Source: Sphingomonadales bacterium (lineage in GTDB: Bacteria > Pseudomonadota > Alphaproteobacteria > Sphingomonadales > Sphingomonadaceae). Taken from it: DNA of 64,000 nt. Made by a program: the position numbers and the translations under genes. Each line of letters begins with the position of its first letter. The first letter of the stretch is position 1. Below are positions 49,377 to 58,194 of the stretch, piece by piece. The notes beneath the pieces are model-generated. The model saw only the letters and a program-made list of their open reading frames with translations. It made no database searches and was not told the origin of the DNA. The DNA is taken from contig JANXSN010000019.1 in assembly GCA_025352685.1 (NCBI GenBank), forward strand, positions 1 through 64,000, in the 5' to 3' direction.

Positions 49377-50473
49377 TGCCCCCCAAAAAGATGCCCGTTG
49401 CGGTCAAGCGCGACCATGTCGAGGTTGCCGGCCCCAACGAGCTGCGCGACCCGTTCGTCCGGCAAGAACTGAAGCGGGCATCGATCTGGATCGGTCTTGC
49501 CTGCGCGGTAGGGCTGGCGGTGGCGCTGGCCCAGCCTTTGTTGTTGATCTTTGGCGGCATCGTCTTCGCGGCAATGCTCGACGGGGGCGCACGCCTTTTG
49601 GGTCGGGCGTTGCCCATTGCGCGAGGCTGGCGCTTGATGATTGTCGTGCTCGGCGTGCTCGGCTTTCTCGTGTGGACCGTTTATTTTGCCGGGTCGCAAC
49701 TCGCCACCCAGGCTCAGACGCTGCAAACGCTGGTAACGACACAGTTCGATCGGGCTCTGATTTACGCGAACGCCAATCATCTTCTCGAAGGTGCCGGCAG
49801 CGCGGCCGAGATCGGCAAGCAGGTGCTGGGATCCATTGGGCGTGTGACGTCTGCAGTTGGGACAGCCGTCGGGGTGGTAACAAGCGCGATCATGATTGCT
49901 GTCATCGGTGTTTTTCTGGCGATCGAGCCTCGTCTCTACGAACGCGGCGTCGCCTGGATGCTGCCGATCCGGACGCGCGACGGGTTTTACGCGACGATGA
50001 AGGATATGGGCTTTACGCTTCGTCGCCTGATGGCCGGACGCCTGATCGGGATGGCGTTCGAGGGGTTTTTCACGTGGCTGCTCCTGCTGATCGGCGGCAT
50101 CCCGCTTGCTGCCTTGCTCGGTCTGCTCACGGGCCTGCTCGCGTTCCTGCCCAACATCGGCTCGATTATCTCTGGACTGCTGATCGTGACCGTTGGCTTC
50201 TCAGGAGGATTGAATGCCGGATTCTACGCGCTCGGCGTCTATGTCACAATCCAGATCATCGACGGCTATCTCGTGGTCCCAACCGTCGCCAAACGTTCGG
50301 TCGACCTTGCGCCCGCGCTGGTCCTCGGAGCGCAGGTGATGTTTGGCGCGCTGTTCGGCTTGCTCGGCCTCATGTTTGCCGATCCCATGGTAGCGATGCT
50401 CAAAGTTGCACTGGAGCACGGGTCGGGAAGACCCAATGAGAAAAGCTCGGAATCGCCGTCTGCTCGTTCCTAA
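49376..50473 (+). CDS. AI-2E family transporter (PerM-like)
   Basis: A 365-residue membrane protein with about eight helices in the arrangement of the PerM/AI-2E exporter family (for example LPNIGSIISGLLIV and the late LVLGAQVMFGALFGLLGL). Members transport various small molecules or ions; the substrate is unknown. Its start overlaps the lepB stop (TGATG). Confidence 0.88.
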   Translation: MPPKKMPVAVKRDHVEVAGPNELRDPFVRQELKRASIWIGLACAVGLAVALAQPLLLIFGGIVFAAMLDGGARLLGRALPIARGWRLMIVVLGVLGFLVWTVYFAGSQLATQAQTLQTLVTTQFDRALIYANANHLLEGAGSAAEIGKQVLGSIGRVTSAVGTAVGVVTSAIMIAVIGVFLAIEPRLYERGVAWMLPIRTRDGFYATMKDMGFTLRRLMAGRLIGMAFEGFFTWLLLLIGGIPLAALLGLLTGLLAFLPNIGSIISGLLIVTVGFSGGLNAGFYALGVYVTIQIIDGYLVVPTVAKRSVDLAPALVLGAQVMFGALFGLLGLMFADPMVAMLKVALEHGSGRPNEKSSESPSARS

Positions 50474-50483
50474 TTGGACGCGC

Positions 50484-51062
50484 TCAGTGCGGGGCGCCTA
50501 CCCCGGGCAACTGGCCCTGGGCCTGCATTGCCTGCATCTGCGCCTGCAATTCGGCCTGATTGCGAAAGTCGATCATGTCGACATCAAAAATCAGCAGCGA
50601 ATTGGCGGGAATCAATTCCCCCTGCGACTGCGCACCATAGCCCAGTGCCGGCGGGATCCAGATCCGATAAGTTGAGCCTCGCGGCATCAGTTTGAGAGCT
50701 TCGGAAAAACCGGCAACGACACCCGTAACGGGAAACGGGGCGCGTTGCCCCTGATCGAAGACCTTGCCAGTACGAAGCGATCCCTTGTAATTGACCAATG
50801 CAACATCAGCGTTAGTCGGGATCGCGCCGTCACCTTTTTTAACGACTTGGTATTGCAGGCCGCTCGCCGTGGTGACAACGCCAGGCGCACTTTTATGCCA
50901 GGCCAGAAATTGGTCGGCAGTTCCAGCCTCGGCAACTGTCTTTGCAGTGCCAGCCCAAGCCATTGCAATTCCTGCGAGCGCAGCGACAGCGACGGCGCCG
51001 ACCAACCACACAAGCCAACTGCGCTTCACCGGCGCGATCGGGACCGCTGTAACGTCTGACAT
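50484..51062 (-). CDS. FKBP-type peptidyl-prolyl cis-trans isomerase, membrane-anchored
   Basis: A 192-residue protein: an N-terminal membrane helix (WLVWLVGAVAVAALAGIAMAWAG), then an FKBP domain (VNYKGSLRTGKVFDQG, GVVAGFSEALKLM, YRIWIPPALGYG). A Gln-rich tail ends the protein. It probably folds periplasmic proteins. It lies just downstream of rpsU on the same strand. Confidence 0.92.
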   Translation of the reverse strand: MSDVTAVPIAPVKRSWLVWLVGAVAVAALAGIAMAWAGTAKTVAEAGTADQFLAWHKSAPGVVTTASGLQYQVVKKGDGAIPTNADVALVNYKGSLRTGKVFDQGQRAPFPVTGVVAGFSEALKLMPRGSTYRIWIPPALGYGAQSQGELIPANSLLIFDVDMIDFRNQAELQAQMQAMQAQGQLPGVGAPH

Positions 51063-51065
51063 GAC

Positions 51066-51272
51066 TTACCGGATGCCGTCGCGTTCGGCGCGCTTGCGGT
51101 CCATTTTGCGGGCGCGGCGAACAGCTGCCGCACGTTCGCGGGCACGCTTCTCCGACGGCTTCTCATAGTGGCGTCGAAGCTTCATTTCGCGATAGACGCC
51201 TTCGCGCTGAAGCTTCTTTTTCAGCGCTCGAAGCGCTTGGTCGACATTGTTGTCGCGCACCATGATCTGCAT
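51066..51272 (-). CDS. rpsU: 30S ribosomal protein S21
   Basis: A 68-residue basic protein, [20 protein letters not shown] with the usual [20 protein letters not shown] core. It sits between the fasciclin gene and the FKBP gene; the start at 51272 (or 51263) is typical. Confidence 0.96.
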   Translation of the reverse strand: MQIMVRDNNVDQALRALKKKLQREGVYREMKLRRHYEKPSEKRARERAAAVRRARKMDRKRAERDGIR

Positions 51273-51392
51273 AAAAAACTGACGGCTCCGTATCTGAATT
51301 AAAGAATCGCCCGCCGGCCACGACGGGTGAAGAGCGGCGCGCGTAGCAGCCAACCCCTGAAAACTCAACCCCATGACCTTTGTGGGAACTGT

Positions 51393-51446
51393 AACGGCGG
51401 GAGTCCGGCGTCTTCGGGGGGATGAAGATACCGGACCCCCGCCGTT
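51393..51446. repeat. Large inverted repeat upstream of rpsU
   Basis: Two 16-base arms (51393-51408 and 51431-51446), identical as complements except for one G-U pair, around a 22-base loop. It lies between the fasciclin stop (51475) and the rpsU start (51272). There is no T-run on either side, so it could be a terminator-like stem, an mRNA processing site or part of the rpsU leader. Confidence 0.7.
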
Positions 51447-51474
51447 GCGAGAGCATGACTAAAGGCTTCGAAGG

Positions 51475-52023
51475 TTACGGCATCAAGACGGTGTCGACGA
51501 CGTGAATGACACCGTTCGACTGCATCACATTGCCGATGGTCACGTGCGACATGCCGCCCTTGGCATCAGTCAGCATCAGTTTGCCGCCCATCATCGAGGC
51601 AGTCAGCGTGCCGCCGCTCAGCGTCGTGAGCGTCGCCTTGCCTTTGCCTGCCTTGATCTTGGCAGCGATATTCGCGGCGGTCAGGCGACCGGCAACGACA
51701 TGGTAGGTAAGGATCGAGGTCAACGTAGCCTTGTTCTCAGGCTTTACCAGCTCACCGACTGTGCCGGCAGGCAACTTGTCGAATGCGGCATTTGTGGGTG
51801 CGAAGACCGTGAACGGCCCCTTGCCCGACAGAGTGCCGACAAGGCCTGCGGCCTTGACCGCAGCGACGAGCGTGGTGTGGTCCTTCGAGTTTACAGCATT
51901 TTGAATGATATTCTTGGTGGGGTACATTGCGGCACCGCCGACCATCGGATTTTTGGCGAGCGCCGGGGTGGCGACTGTTGCAAGCGCGAGCGCAACTACG
52001 CCGGCACGAAAAAGGGACTTCAT
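51475..52023 (-). CDS. Fasciclin domain protein, exported
   Basis: A 182-residue protein with a signal peptide (SLFRAGVVALALATVATPALA) and one FAS1 domain (GPFTVFAPTNAAFDKLPAGTV, ILTYHVVAGRLTAANI, NGVIHVVDTVLMP). It likely acts in adhesion or the cell surface. It is separated by a 16-bp palindrome region from an ECF sigma/anti-sigma pair, a common target arrangement. Confidence 0.93.
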   Translation of the reverse strand: MKSLFRAGVVALALATVATPALAKNPMVGGAAMYPTKNIIQNAVNSKDHTTLVAAVKAAGLVGTLSGKGPFTVFAPTNAAFDKLPAGTVGELVKPENKATLTSILTYHVVAGRLTAANIAAKIKAGKGKATLTTLSGGTLTASMMGGKLMLTDAKGGMSHVTIGNVMQSNGVIHVVDTVLMP

Positions 52024-52086
52024 GGGGGATTCTCCTCGGATCTAGTGTGAGCCCATTGCAGGCCACCGCGCAGATACGGTTGGCGG

Positions 52087-52102
52087 GTGCGTCCGGACGC
52101 AC
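52087..52102. promoter_or_regulatory. 16-bp perfect palindrome before the fasciclin gene
   Basis: GTGCGTCCGGACGCAC reads the same on both strands and lies 64 bases upstream of the fasciclin ATG, beside the end of the anti-sigma gene. A perfect even palindrome of this size suggests binding of a dimeric regulator, or the top of a short terminator for the anti-sigma message. Confidence 0.5.
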
Positions 52103-52112
52103 TCCGCGCAAC

Positions 52113-52811
52113 TCAGACGCGAATTATTTTGCCCAAGGCTATGACCGGTCCCTTTGCTGCCCCGGTAGGTGAGCCACCCTTGGCTTCCTGCGAGATGGCA
52201 AAGGTTGCGCCAGGCGCCAGCATCGCGGCGTGGCGAGCGTCGAGTGCGCGACTATGCGCTAATTTTGCGTCGATCACGCCCATTGAAATCGGTACTGTCT
52301 GGCCAACGGGAATGACCCATAGCTCGGCATCGCCTTTGCCGGGATCGAGGGTGACCGGCGTCACGAGCATGCGGCCACTCGACGAATCAAACGCGATCGT
52401 GACGGCCATGCCTTTTTCACCAGCCAAGCTCGCGACCATCGGAGCCGCAGCCACCGGCAGCGGAACAGGCACGGGTGGAGGCGCAACGGCGGGACGCAGC
52501 GCAATCACCGCCAGCAGTGTCGCCGCTACCGCGCTTAGCCCACCGGTTGCCCATTTCCATGGGCGCGCCCGGTCGATAGCATTATCGTTGACGCCCAACC
52601 GCTTTTCGATCGCCTGCCAGACATGCGCTGCAGGCTCTGTCTCGGTCTCGACCGCCAGAAGACTCAACTGATCGCGCCACCATGCGACGCGCAACGACAA
52701 CGGCGCATCGATCTTTAGAAGCGCTTCTGCCGCCCATGCCTCTTGCGGCGAAAGCAACCCAAGCGCGTATTCGGCCGCGAGGAGGTCGTCGTCTTCACTC
52801 ACGCCAGACAT
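52113..52811 (-). CDS. Anti-sigma factor (RskA-like)
   Basis: A 232-residue membrane protein. The N-terminal zinc-less anti-sigma domain (LLAAEYALGLLSPQEAWAAE) is followed by one helix near residue 95 (ATGGLSAVAATLLAVIAL) and the periplasmic RskA domain (DPGKGDAELWVIPVGQ). It overlaps the sigma factor gene by 13 bases and should hold that sigma factor at the membrane. Confidence 0.92.
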   Translation of the reverse strand: MSGVSEDDDLLAAEYALGLLSPQEAWAAEALLKIDAPLSLRVAWWRDQLSLLAVETETEPAAHVWQAIEKRLGVNDNAIDRARPWKWATGGLSAVAATLLAVIALRPAVAPPPVPVPLPVAAAPMVASLAGEKGMAVTIAFDSSSGRMLVTPVTLDPGKGDAELWVIPVGQTVPISMGVIDAKLAHSRALDARHAAMLAPGATFAISQEAKGGSPTGAAKGPVIALGKIIRV

Positions 52812-53359
52812 ACCTTCAACTTCATCAGTGCACGCCGGATTCGGCTTTTGACCGTGCCGAGCGGCACGGCAGCGCGGTCCGCAATGTCGGCGTACGTCGC
52901 ACCTTCAAAGAACGCCGTCCGGATCATCGTCGCATCGCCCAAAGCCAGCGTTTCCATGCAATGGGCGATGCGGGCACGGTCGTCCGCGGCGATCAGGCAC
53001 GCCTCGGCATCGGGCGTGTCGTCGGCAACATCGGCGGCTGCCTCGATGGGTGCCGTCATCCGTTTGCCCGACGCGCGCAGCCGGTCGATCGCGCGGTTGC
53101 GCGTCAACGTGACTAACCACGTTATCGGGCTGGCCCGTGCCGGATCGAACGATCCCGCTTTCTGCCAAACATTGACGAATGCGTCCTGCAACGCGTCCTC
53201 CGCATCGGATTTCTCAGGGAAGATACGCAGACAAACGCCGAAGAGTTTCGACGAGGTTCGACGATAGACTTCGTGAAGCGCCGCACGATCGCCTTCGGCG
53301 ACGCGGCCAAGGGCTACCGAAAGAGTTGCACGCTCTTCAGAGGCGACGTCGGTGCTCAA
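52799..53359 (-). CDS. ECF sigma factor (SigK-like)
   Basis: A 186-residue sigma-70 family protein with region 2 (LFGVCLRIFPEKSDAEDALQ, DAFVNVWQKAG, ITWLVTLTRNRAIDRLR) and region 4 (TMIRTAFFEGATYADIADRA, PLGTVKSRIRRAL). It starts with a TTG that overlaps the thiolase stop (TTGA). The coupled anti-sigma gene and nearby fasciclin gene suggest an envelope stress circuit. Confidence 0.92.
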   Translation of the reverse strand: MSTDVASEERATLSVALGRVAEGDRAALHEVYRRTSSKLFGVCLRIFPEKSDAEDALQDAFVNVWQKAGSFDPARASPITWLVTLTRNRAIDRLRASGKRMTAPIEAAADVADDTPDAEACLIAADDRARIAHCMETLALGDATMIRTAFFEGATYADIADRAAVPLGTVKSRIRRALMKLKVCLA

Positions 53360-54549
53360 GTCAGTTCCACAGCAAGCGCCGTCGCTTCGCCGCCGCCAAT
53401 ACAGAGCGCTGCGACACCGCGTTTGAGGCCGCGGGCCCGAAGCGCCGCCAGCAACGTCGCCACGATCCGCGCGCCCGATGCGCCGATGGGATGGCCAAGG
53501 GCAGTCGCCCCGCCGTTCACGTTCAGCTTGTGATCGGGGATTGCGAGTTCCTTCGCCGCGATCATCGCGACCACAGCGAAAGCCTCGTTCACTTCGAACA
53601 GGTCAACGTCGGCGACGGTCCATCCCGCCTTGTCGAGCACCTTGCGGATCGCAGGGACGGGCGCCGTCGTGAAATTGGCGGGCTCGTGCGCGTGGGCGGC
53701 GTGCGCAACGATGCGCGCGATCACTGGCAATCCTTTGGCCTCGGCCGTGCTTTGGCGGGTCAGCACCAGTGCCGCCGCGCCATCGCTGATCGACGAGGCA
53801 TTGGCCGCCGTCACAGTCCCGTCCTTTGCAAAGGCGGGTTTCAAAGTCGGGATCTTGTCAGGACGCGCCTTCCCCGGTTGTTCGTCGGTATCGACAATCG
53901 TGTTGCCGCCGCGCGCCGCAACTTCGACAGCGACGATCTCCCCTTCAAACGCGCCGCTGCCGATGGCTGTCGTCGCACGCTTGAGCGAGCGCAGTGCGTA
54001 TCCGTCCTGTGCCTCACGGGTGAACTGGTAATCCTGGGCCGAGCGTTCGGCGAACGACCCCATCAATTGCCCCGGATCATAGGCGTCCTCGAGACCGTCG
54101 AGATACATCGAATCCTTGACGATGTCATGCCCGATGCGTGCTCCACCGCGATGCTTTGACAGCAGATACGGTGCGTTTGACATCGACTCCATGCCACCCG
54201 CAACGACAATATCGGCGCTCCCCGCAGCCAGCATGTCGTGGGCCATGATCGCCGCTTGCATGCCCGATCCGCACATCTTGTTCACGGTCGTCGCGGTCAC
54301 TGACAACGGTAAACCCGCGCCGAGCGCCGCTTGGCGTGCCGGCGCCTGCCCTAATCCCGCAGACAAAACACACCCCATAATTATCTGATCGACGTCGATG
54401 CCGTCTACGCCAGCGCGCTCCACGGCTGCTTTGACAGCGATGGCGCCAAGCTTGGTCGCCGTCACGCTGCCAAGCGCTCCTTGGAACCCGCCCATGGGGG
54501 TGCGCGCATAGCTGAGGATGACAATCGAATCCGTGGTCATGACGGTCAT
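53356..54549 (-). CDS. Acetyl-CoA C-acetyltransferase (thiolase)
   Basis: A 397-residue thiolase. The active-site Cys is in VNKMCGSGMQAA, the His in NGGATALGHPIGASG and the second Cys in ALCIGGGEATAL. It condenses two acetyl-CoA or cleaves acetoacetyl-CoA. The ATG at 54549 follows GGAAAG. Its stop overlaps the ECF sigma start. Confidence 0.95.
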   Translation of the reverse strand: MTVMTTDSIVILSYARTPMGGFQGALGSVTATKLGAIAVKAAVERAGVDGIDVDQIIMGCVLSAGLGQAPARQAALGAGLPLSVTATTVNKMCGSGMQAAIMAHDMLAAGSADIVVAGGMESMSNAPYLLSKHRGGARIGHDIVKDSMYLDGLEDAYDPGQLMGSFAERSAQDYQFTREAQDGYALRSLKRATTAIGSGAFEGEIVAVEVAARGGNTIVDTDEQPGKARPDKIPTLKPAFAKDGTVTAANASSISDGAAALVLTRQSTAEAKGLPVIARIVAHAAHAHEPANFTTAPVPAIRKVLDKAGWTVADVDLFEVNEAFAVVAMIAAKELAIPDHKLNVNGGATALGHPIGASGARIVATLLAALRARGLKRGVAALCIGGGEATALAVELT

Positions 54550-54673
54550 CTACTTACTTTCCACCGATTTCCAAATACTCGAAGCGCCTATCGGGCGGCG
54601 GCCATCGTCGCTCGTGATGCGCCAAGCCCAAACCCACGCCTTGCTGGTAGGCGTGCCGCGTTAGCGACGGCGA

Positions 54674-56146
54674 TCATGCCGCCTTGGCATCAATGGCCCG
54701 AGATCGCCGTCGTTGGACCGACGAACCAAGCCCGATCGCCTCACGGTATTTGGCGACAGTGCGGCGAGCGAGGTCGAAGCCCTCTTCTTTCAACCGATCG
54801 ACGAGTGTGTCGTCCGACAGGATCGCATCAGCAGCCTCGGTTGAGATAAGCGTCTTGATGGCGGCCTTTACCGCCAGCGCCGAGGCGTTCTCGCCGCCGT
54901 CTGAACTCGCGATGCCGCTGGTGAAAAAATACTTCAGCTCAAACATCCCGCGCGCGCAGCTGAGATATTTGTTGCTGGTGACGCGACTGACTGTCGATTC
55001 ATGGAGGCCGACGGCTTCGGCGACCGTCTTGAGTACCAGCGGACGGAGATGGGCGACGCCGTGCAGGAAGAACGCCTCCTGCTGCTTTACGATTTCGGTT
55101 GCCACGGTGACAATTGTCCGCTGACGCTGGTCAAGCGCTTTGACGAGCCAGCTTGCGTTGGCGAGGTTTTCGGCAACCCAGGCTTTTGACGCCTTATCCT
55201 TCGCGCCGGCCGCGAGTTCAGCGTGGTAACGGCGGTCGACGAGCACGCGGGGCAAGGAACCGGTGTTGATCTCGACTTGCCAGCCCTTGGTGCCGCGCAT
55301 CACATAGACATCAGGCGTCACTGATTCGATACGACCCGAACCGAAACGACAGCCCGGTTTTGGATCATAACCGCGCAACTCGCGAATCATGTCGGCCATG
55401 TCCTCGTCGTCGACCATGCACATGCGTTGCAACTGGGCGATGCGGCCAACCGCGAGCAGTTCGAGATTGTCGATCAGAAGCCGCATACACGGGTCGTAGC
55501 GATCGGTCTCCTTGGCTTGCAGAGCCAGGCATTCGGACAGCGTTCGCGCGCCAACGCCCGTCGGATCGCAATTCTGGACGACGCCCAGGATCGCCTCGAC
55601 AGCACCAAGCGGCACGTCGAGCCGATTCGAAAGGTCGCGAAGCGATTCGATCAAATATCCAGCATCGTCGAGAGCATCGACGATCACGCGCGCCACGGCC
55701 AAGTCCGAGCCCTCGAGCATCATGCCAAGCTGCGCCATCAGGTGATCCGCGAGCGTTGCAGCTGCGCCTTCAAAACTGTCGAAATCAATGTCTTCGCCTG
55801 ACGCCGACGCACTGCTCCCCATGGTGCTGTCGGCTGCGCTGTCATGGTGAAAAATGTCGGCGGTATAATCGACATCGAGCGGCGCATCGCTCTCGCTGTG
55901 GCCCGCCGCCATCAGGTCATCGGCAGTTGCCGGGTCGGGGCTGGCCTCCCCGTCGGTTTCACGATCGGTTCCTAATGTCACCCGCTCTTCGCCCGAATCG
56001 AGTAACGGATTGTTTTCGACTTCCTCGGCAACGACCGCCTCGAGCTCGAGGTTCGACAGCGCGAGCAGACGAATTGCCTGCTGCAGCTGGGGGGTCATCA
56101 CCAGCGATTGGCTTTGCCGCAGTTCGAGGCGCGGACCCATAGCCAT
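54674..56146 (-). CDS. rpoN: RNA polymerase sigma-54 factor
   Basis: A 490-residue sigma-54. The Gln-rich activator region (LRQSQSLVMTPQLQQAIRLL) opens the protein, an acidic region follows, and the C-terminal RpoN box reads ARRTVAKYREAIGLGSS. It lies four bases behind lptB, the usual position; the ribosome hibernation gene that commonly follows is absent here. Confidence 0.96.
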   Translation of the reverse strand: MAMGPRLELRQSQSLVMTPQLQQAIRLLALSNLELEAVVAEEVENNPLLDSGEERVTLGTDRETDGEASPDPATADDLMAAGHSESDAPLDVDYTADIFHHDSAADSTMGSSASASGEDIDFDSFEGAAATLADHLMAQLGMMLEGSDLAVARVIVDALDDAGYLIESLRDLSNRLDVPLGAVEAILGVVQNCDPTGVGARTLSECLALQAKETDRYDPCMRLLIDNLELLAVGRIAQLQRMCMVDDEDMADMIRELRGYDPKPGCRFGSGRIESVTPDVYVMRGTKGWQVEINTGSLPRVLVDRRYHAELAAGAKDKASKAWVAENLANASWLVKALDQRQRTIVTVATEIVKQQEAFFLHGVAHLRPLVLKTVAEAVGLHESTVSRVTSNKYLSCARGMFELKYFFTSGIASSDGGENASALAVKAAIKTLISTEAADAILSDDTLVDRLKEEGFDLARRTVAKYREAIGLGSSVQRRRSRAIDAKAA

Positions 56147-56149
56147 ATG

Positions 56150-56929
56150 CTAGAGCGAAAAACTTTCGCCCAGATACAATCGCCGGACATTTTCATCGGC
56201 GACAAGCGCCTGGGGCGTTCCCGCAAATAATACGCGTCCATCGTAAATGATGCAGGCGCGGTCGCAGATGTCCAACGTCTCACGGACGTTGTGGTCGGTG
56301 ATGAGCACACCGATCCCGCGCGATTTAAGCTGAATGATCAGCGCGCGAATGTCAGAAATCGAAATCGGATCGATGCCCGCAAACGGTTCATCGAGCAGCA
56401 TGATCGAGGGGTCCGCCGCCAGGGCGCGAGCAATTTCACAGCGCCGCCGCTCGCCGCCCGACAGCGCCGTCGCCATCGAATCGCGCAAGCCCTCGAGGTG
56501 GAACTCCCCAAGCAACTGATCAAGCCGCGCCACGCGCACATCCTTGTCGGGTTCGGCCAGTTCAAGCACCGACATGATGTTCTGCGCTACGGTCATGCCG
56601 CGAAAAATCGAGGTTTCCTGGGGCAGGTACCCCAGCCCCATCACGGCACGGCGGTACATGGGGAGTCCGGAAATCTCGACCCCGTCGAGCATCACGCGCC
56701 CCGAGTCGGGCTTCACCAACCCCATGATCGAATAGAAGCAAGTCGTCTTGCCGGCGCCATTGGGGCCGAGCAGGCCCAACACCTCGCCAGGCCTGATCGA
56801 AAGCGAAACGTCCGACAGTACGACGCGTCGGTCGTAGGATTTGGCGATCGAAATAACCTCCAGACCCGTGCCCCTGCTGCCGGGATGAAGGCCGCTTGTG
56901 GGCCGGTCGAGAGTGGCAACGTCGGACAT
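56150..56929 (-). CDS. lptB: LPS export ABC transporter ATP-binding protein
   Basis: A 259-residue ATPase of the Lpt export machine. Walker A is GPNGAGKTTCF, the signature LSGGERRRCEIARAL, Walker B IMLLDEPFAGID and the switch His in ITDHNVRE. It powers LPS extraction with LptFG. An additional 25-residue N-terminal lead with no known role precedes the usual start. Confidence 0.96.
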   Translation of the reverse strand: MSDVATLDRPTSGLHPGSRGTGLEVISIAKSYDRRVVLSDVSLSIRPGEVLGLLGPNGAGKTTCFYSIMGLVKPDSGRVMLDGVEISGLPMYRRAVMGLGYLPQETSIFRGMTVAQNIMSVLELAEPDKDVRVARLDQLLGEFHLEGLRDSMATALSGGERRRCEIARALAADPSIMLLDEPFAGIDPISISDIRALIIQLKSRGIGVLITDHNVRETLDICDRACIIYDGRVLFAGTPQALVADENVRRLYLGESFSL

Positions 56930-57022
56930 TACAGCTCCATCAGGTCGCAGCCTGTGGTTAAAGGAAGGTTACGATTGCCGCAATTGGCAAGCTAATTGCA
57001 TGTGAGTGGTATGTCGGACCGG

Positions 57023-57550
57023 TCAGTTGCTGTGTTGAGGAACGCTGAAGCGACCTGTGACGCGCCCGCCGGCACCGCCGATTACACCAGGAGCGGTCGT
57101 TGAAGAGCGTCCGTCTACAACCGACCGACCGCTGTTGAGATCGATGACCAGCCGTCCGCCATGCAAGACATTGGATCCCTGGTTGAGCGTCACGCTACCA
57201 ATCATTGTGATCAGGCGGCGGTTGAGATCATAGCTGGCAAATTCACCGCTTGCGGTTTCGCTCGGGCTACGGACGGTGACGCCCCCCGAGGCGTCGAGGC
57301 GCTGCACCGTCGGGTTTCCTGCTGTTATCGCGCCGGTGTAGGAAACCGTTAGACGCGCAGCGTCGAGCGCCAGATTGCCCTGACGAACTTTCACGTTTCC
57401 GGCAAGCACGGCGCGATCAGCGCGGTCCTGCACTTCGATCCTATCTGCCTCGAAATCGACCGGAGCATTGGAATTGTGATTCTTGAGCGCCTGTCCCTCG
57501 GCAGGAACGGAAGCCAAAACGGCCAGAGCGAAGAGCGCTTTCGACATCAT
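57023..57550 (-). CDS. lptA: LPS transport periplasmic protein LptA
   Basis: A 175-residue protein with a signal peptide (MMSKALFALAVLASVPAEGQA) and the OstA-like fold (PVDFEADRIEVQDRADRAVL, GNVKVRQGNLALDAARLTVSY, SVTLNQGSNVLHGGRLVIDL). It bridges LPS across the periplasm. The start overlaps the lptC stop by four bases. Confidence 0.93.
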   Translation of the reverse strand: MMSKALFALAVLASVPAEGQALKNHNSNAPVDFEADRIEVQDRADRAVLAGNVKVRQGNLALDAARLTVSYTGAITAGNPTVQRLDASGGVTVRSPSETASGEFASYDLNRRLITMIGSVTLNQGSNVLHGGRLVIDLNSGRSVVDGRSSTTAPGVIGGAGGRVTGRFSVPQHSN

Positions 57551-58194
57551 CTGCGCGCTCTGACCGCGCCTTGCACGATATGCAAGCGCGCGTGGCCGCC
57601 GAGCGTCACCACACGCGTATTCAGGTCCGCGCGGATGTATCCCGCACTAAATGTACCGAGCGGCATTTGCCCTGCGACCGGGGACGTGCTCGACAGGAGG
57701 CGCGTGTGGAGGTCGGCGCCGACATTGCTGGTTGAAAGTTTGTACCCGTCCGCCGACTGGTAGGTCAGCGGACCGTTCACATCGAGCTTTTCTGAATCGA
57801 GGTTGTAGCGAGCCTGTGGGGCGATGATCTTGGCCAAGCCGGTGGTGCTCGCCAGTTCTGCCGACAGATCGCCGAGTTGCACGACAGGCACCCTTGACGT
57901 CGCCTGTACTGCCGTCCCTGCGTTCAGAACAAAGGCCTGCCCCTTGTCGTCCTGCCCCCGATATTGCGCCTGCGTCACACGCATGCGCTCTTTTGCCATC
58001 GCGACGCGGTCCTTTGACAGGACAAAACTTACTTCGGCCCGCTGGTTCAGCGGTGTGATCCCCAGGATCGCCGCCAACGCGCCGACAAAAGCGGGCAGTG
58101 CAACGCGCGCAATCCTGACGTTTCGGTCGTGGCTGCTACCCGGACGCGCCCAAAGCAGGCGTCGGTCGCGCTCAAGACCCGCGGCATCAGACAT
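57547..58194 (-). CDS. lptC: LPS export system protein LptC
   Basis: A 215-residue membrane-anchored protein with one N-terminal helix (VALPAFVGALAAILGITPL) and the beta-jellyroll LptC fold (PQARYNLDSEKLDVNGPLTY and DLNTRVVTLGGHARL). The start at 58194 overlaps the rnd 3' end; the sequence before it in frame is the rnd mirror. Confidence 0.9.
   Translation of the reverse strand: MSDAAGLERDRRLLWARPGSSHDRNVRIARVALPAFVGALAAILGITPLNQRAEVSFVLSKDRVAMAKERMRVTQAQYRGQDDKGQAFVLNAGTAVQATSRVPVVQLGDLSAELASTTGLAKIIAPQARYNLDSEKLDVNGPLTYQSADGYKLSTSNVGADLHTRLLSSTSPVAGQMPLGTFSAGYIRADLNTRVVTLGGHARLHIVQGAVRARR

Noticed and set aside
55360-56142. 260-codon plus frame antisense to rpoN
   Set aside because: Arg/Pro-rich composition with no motif; a shadow of rpoN.
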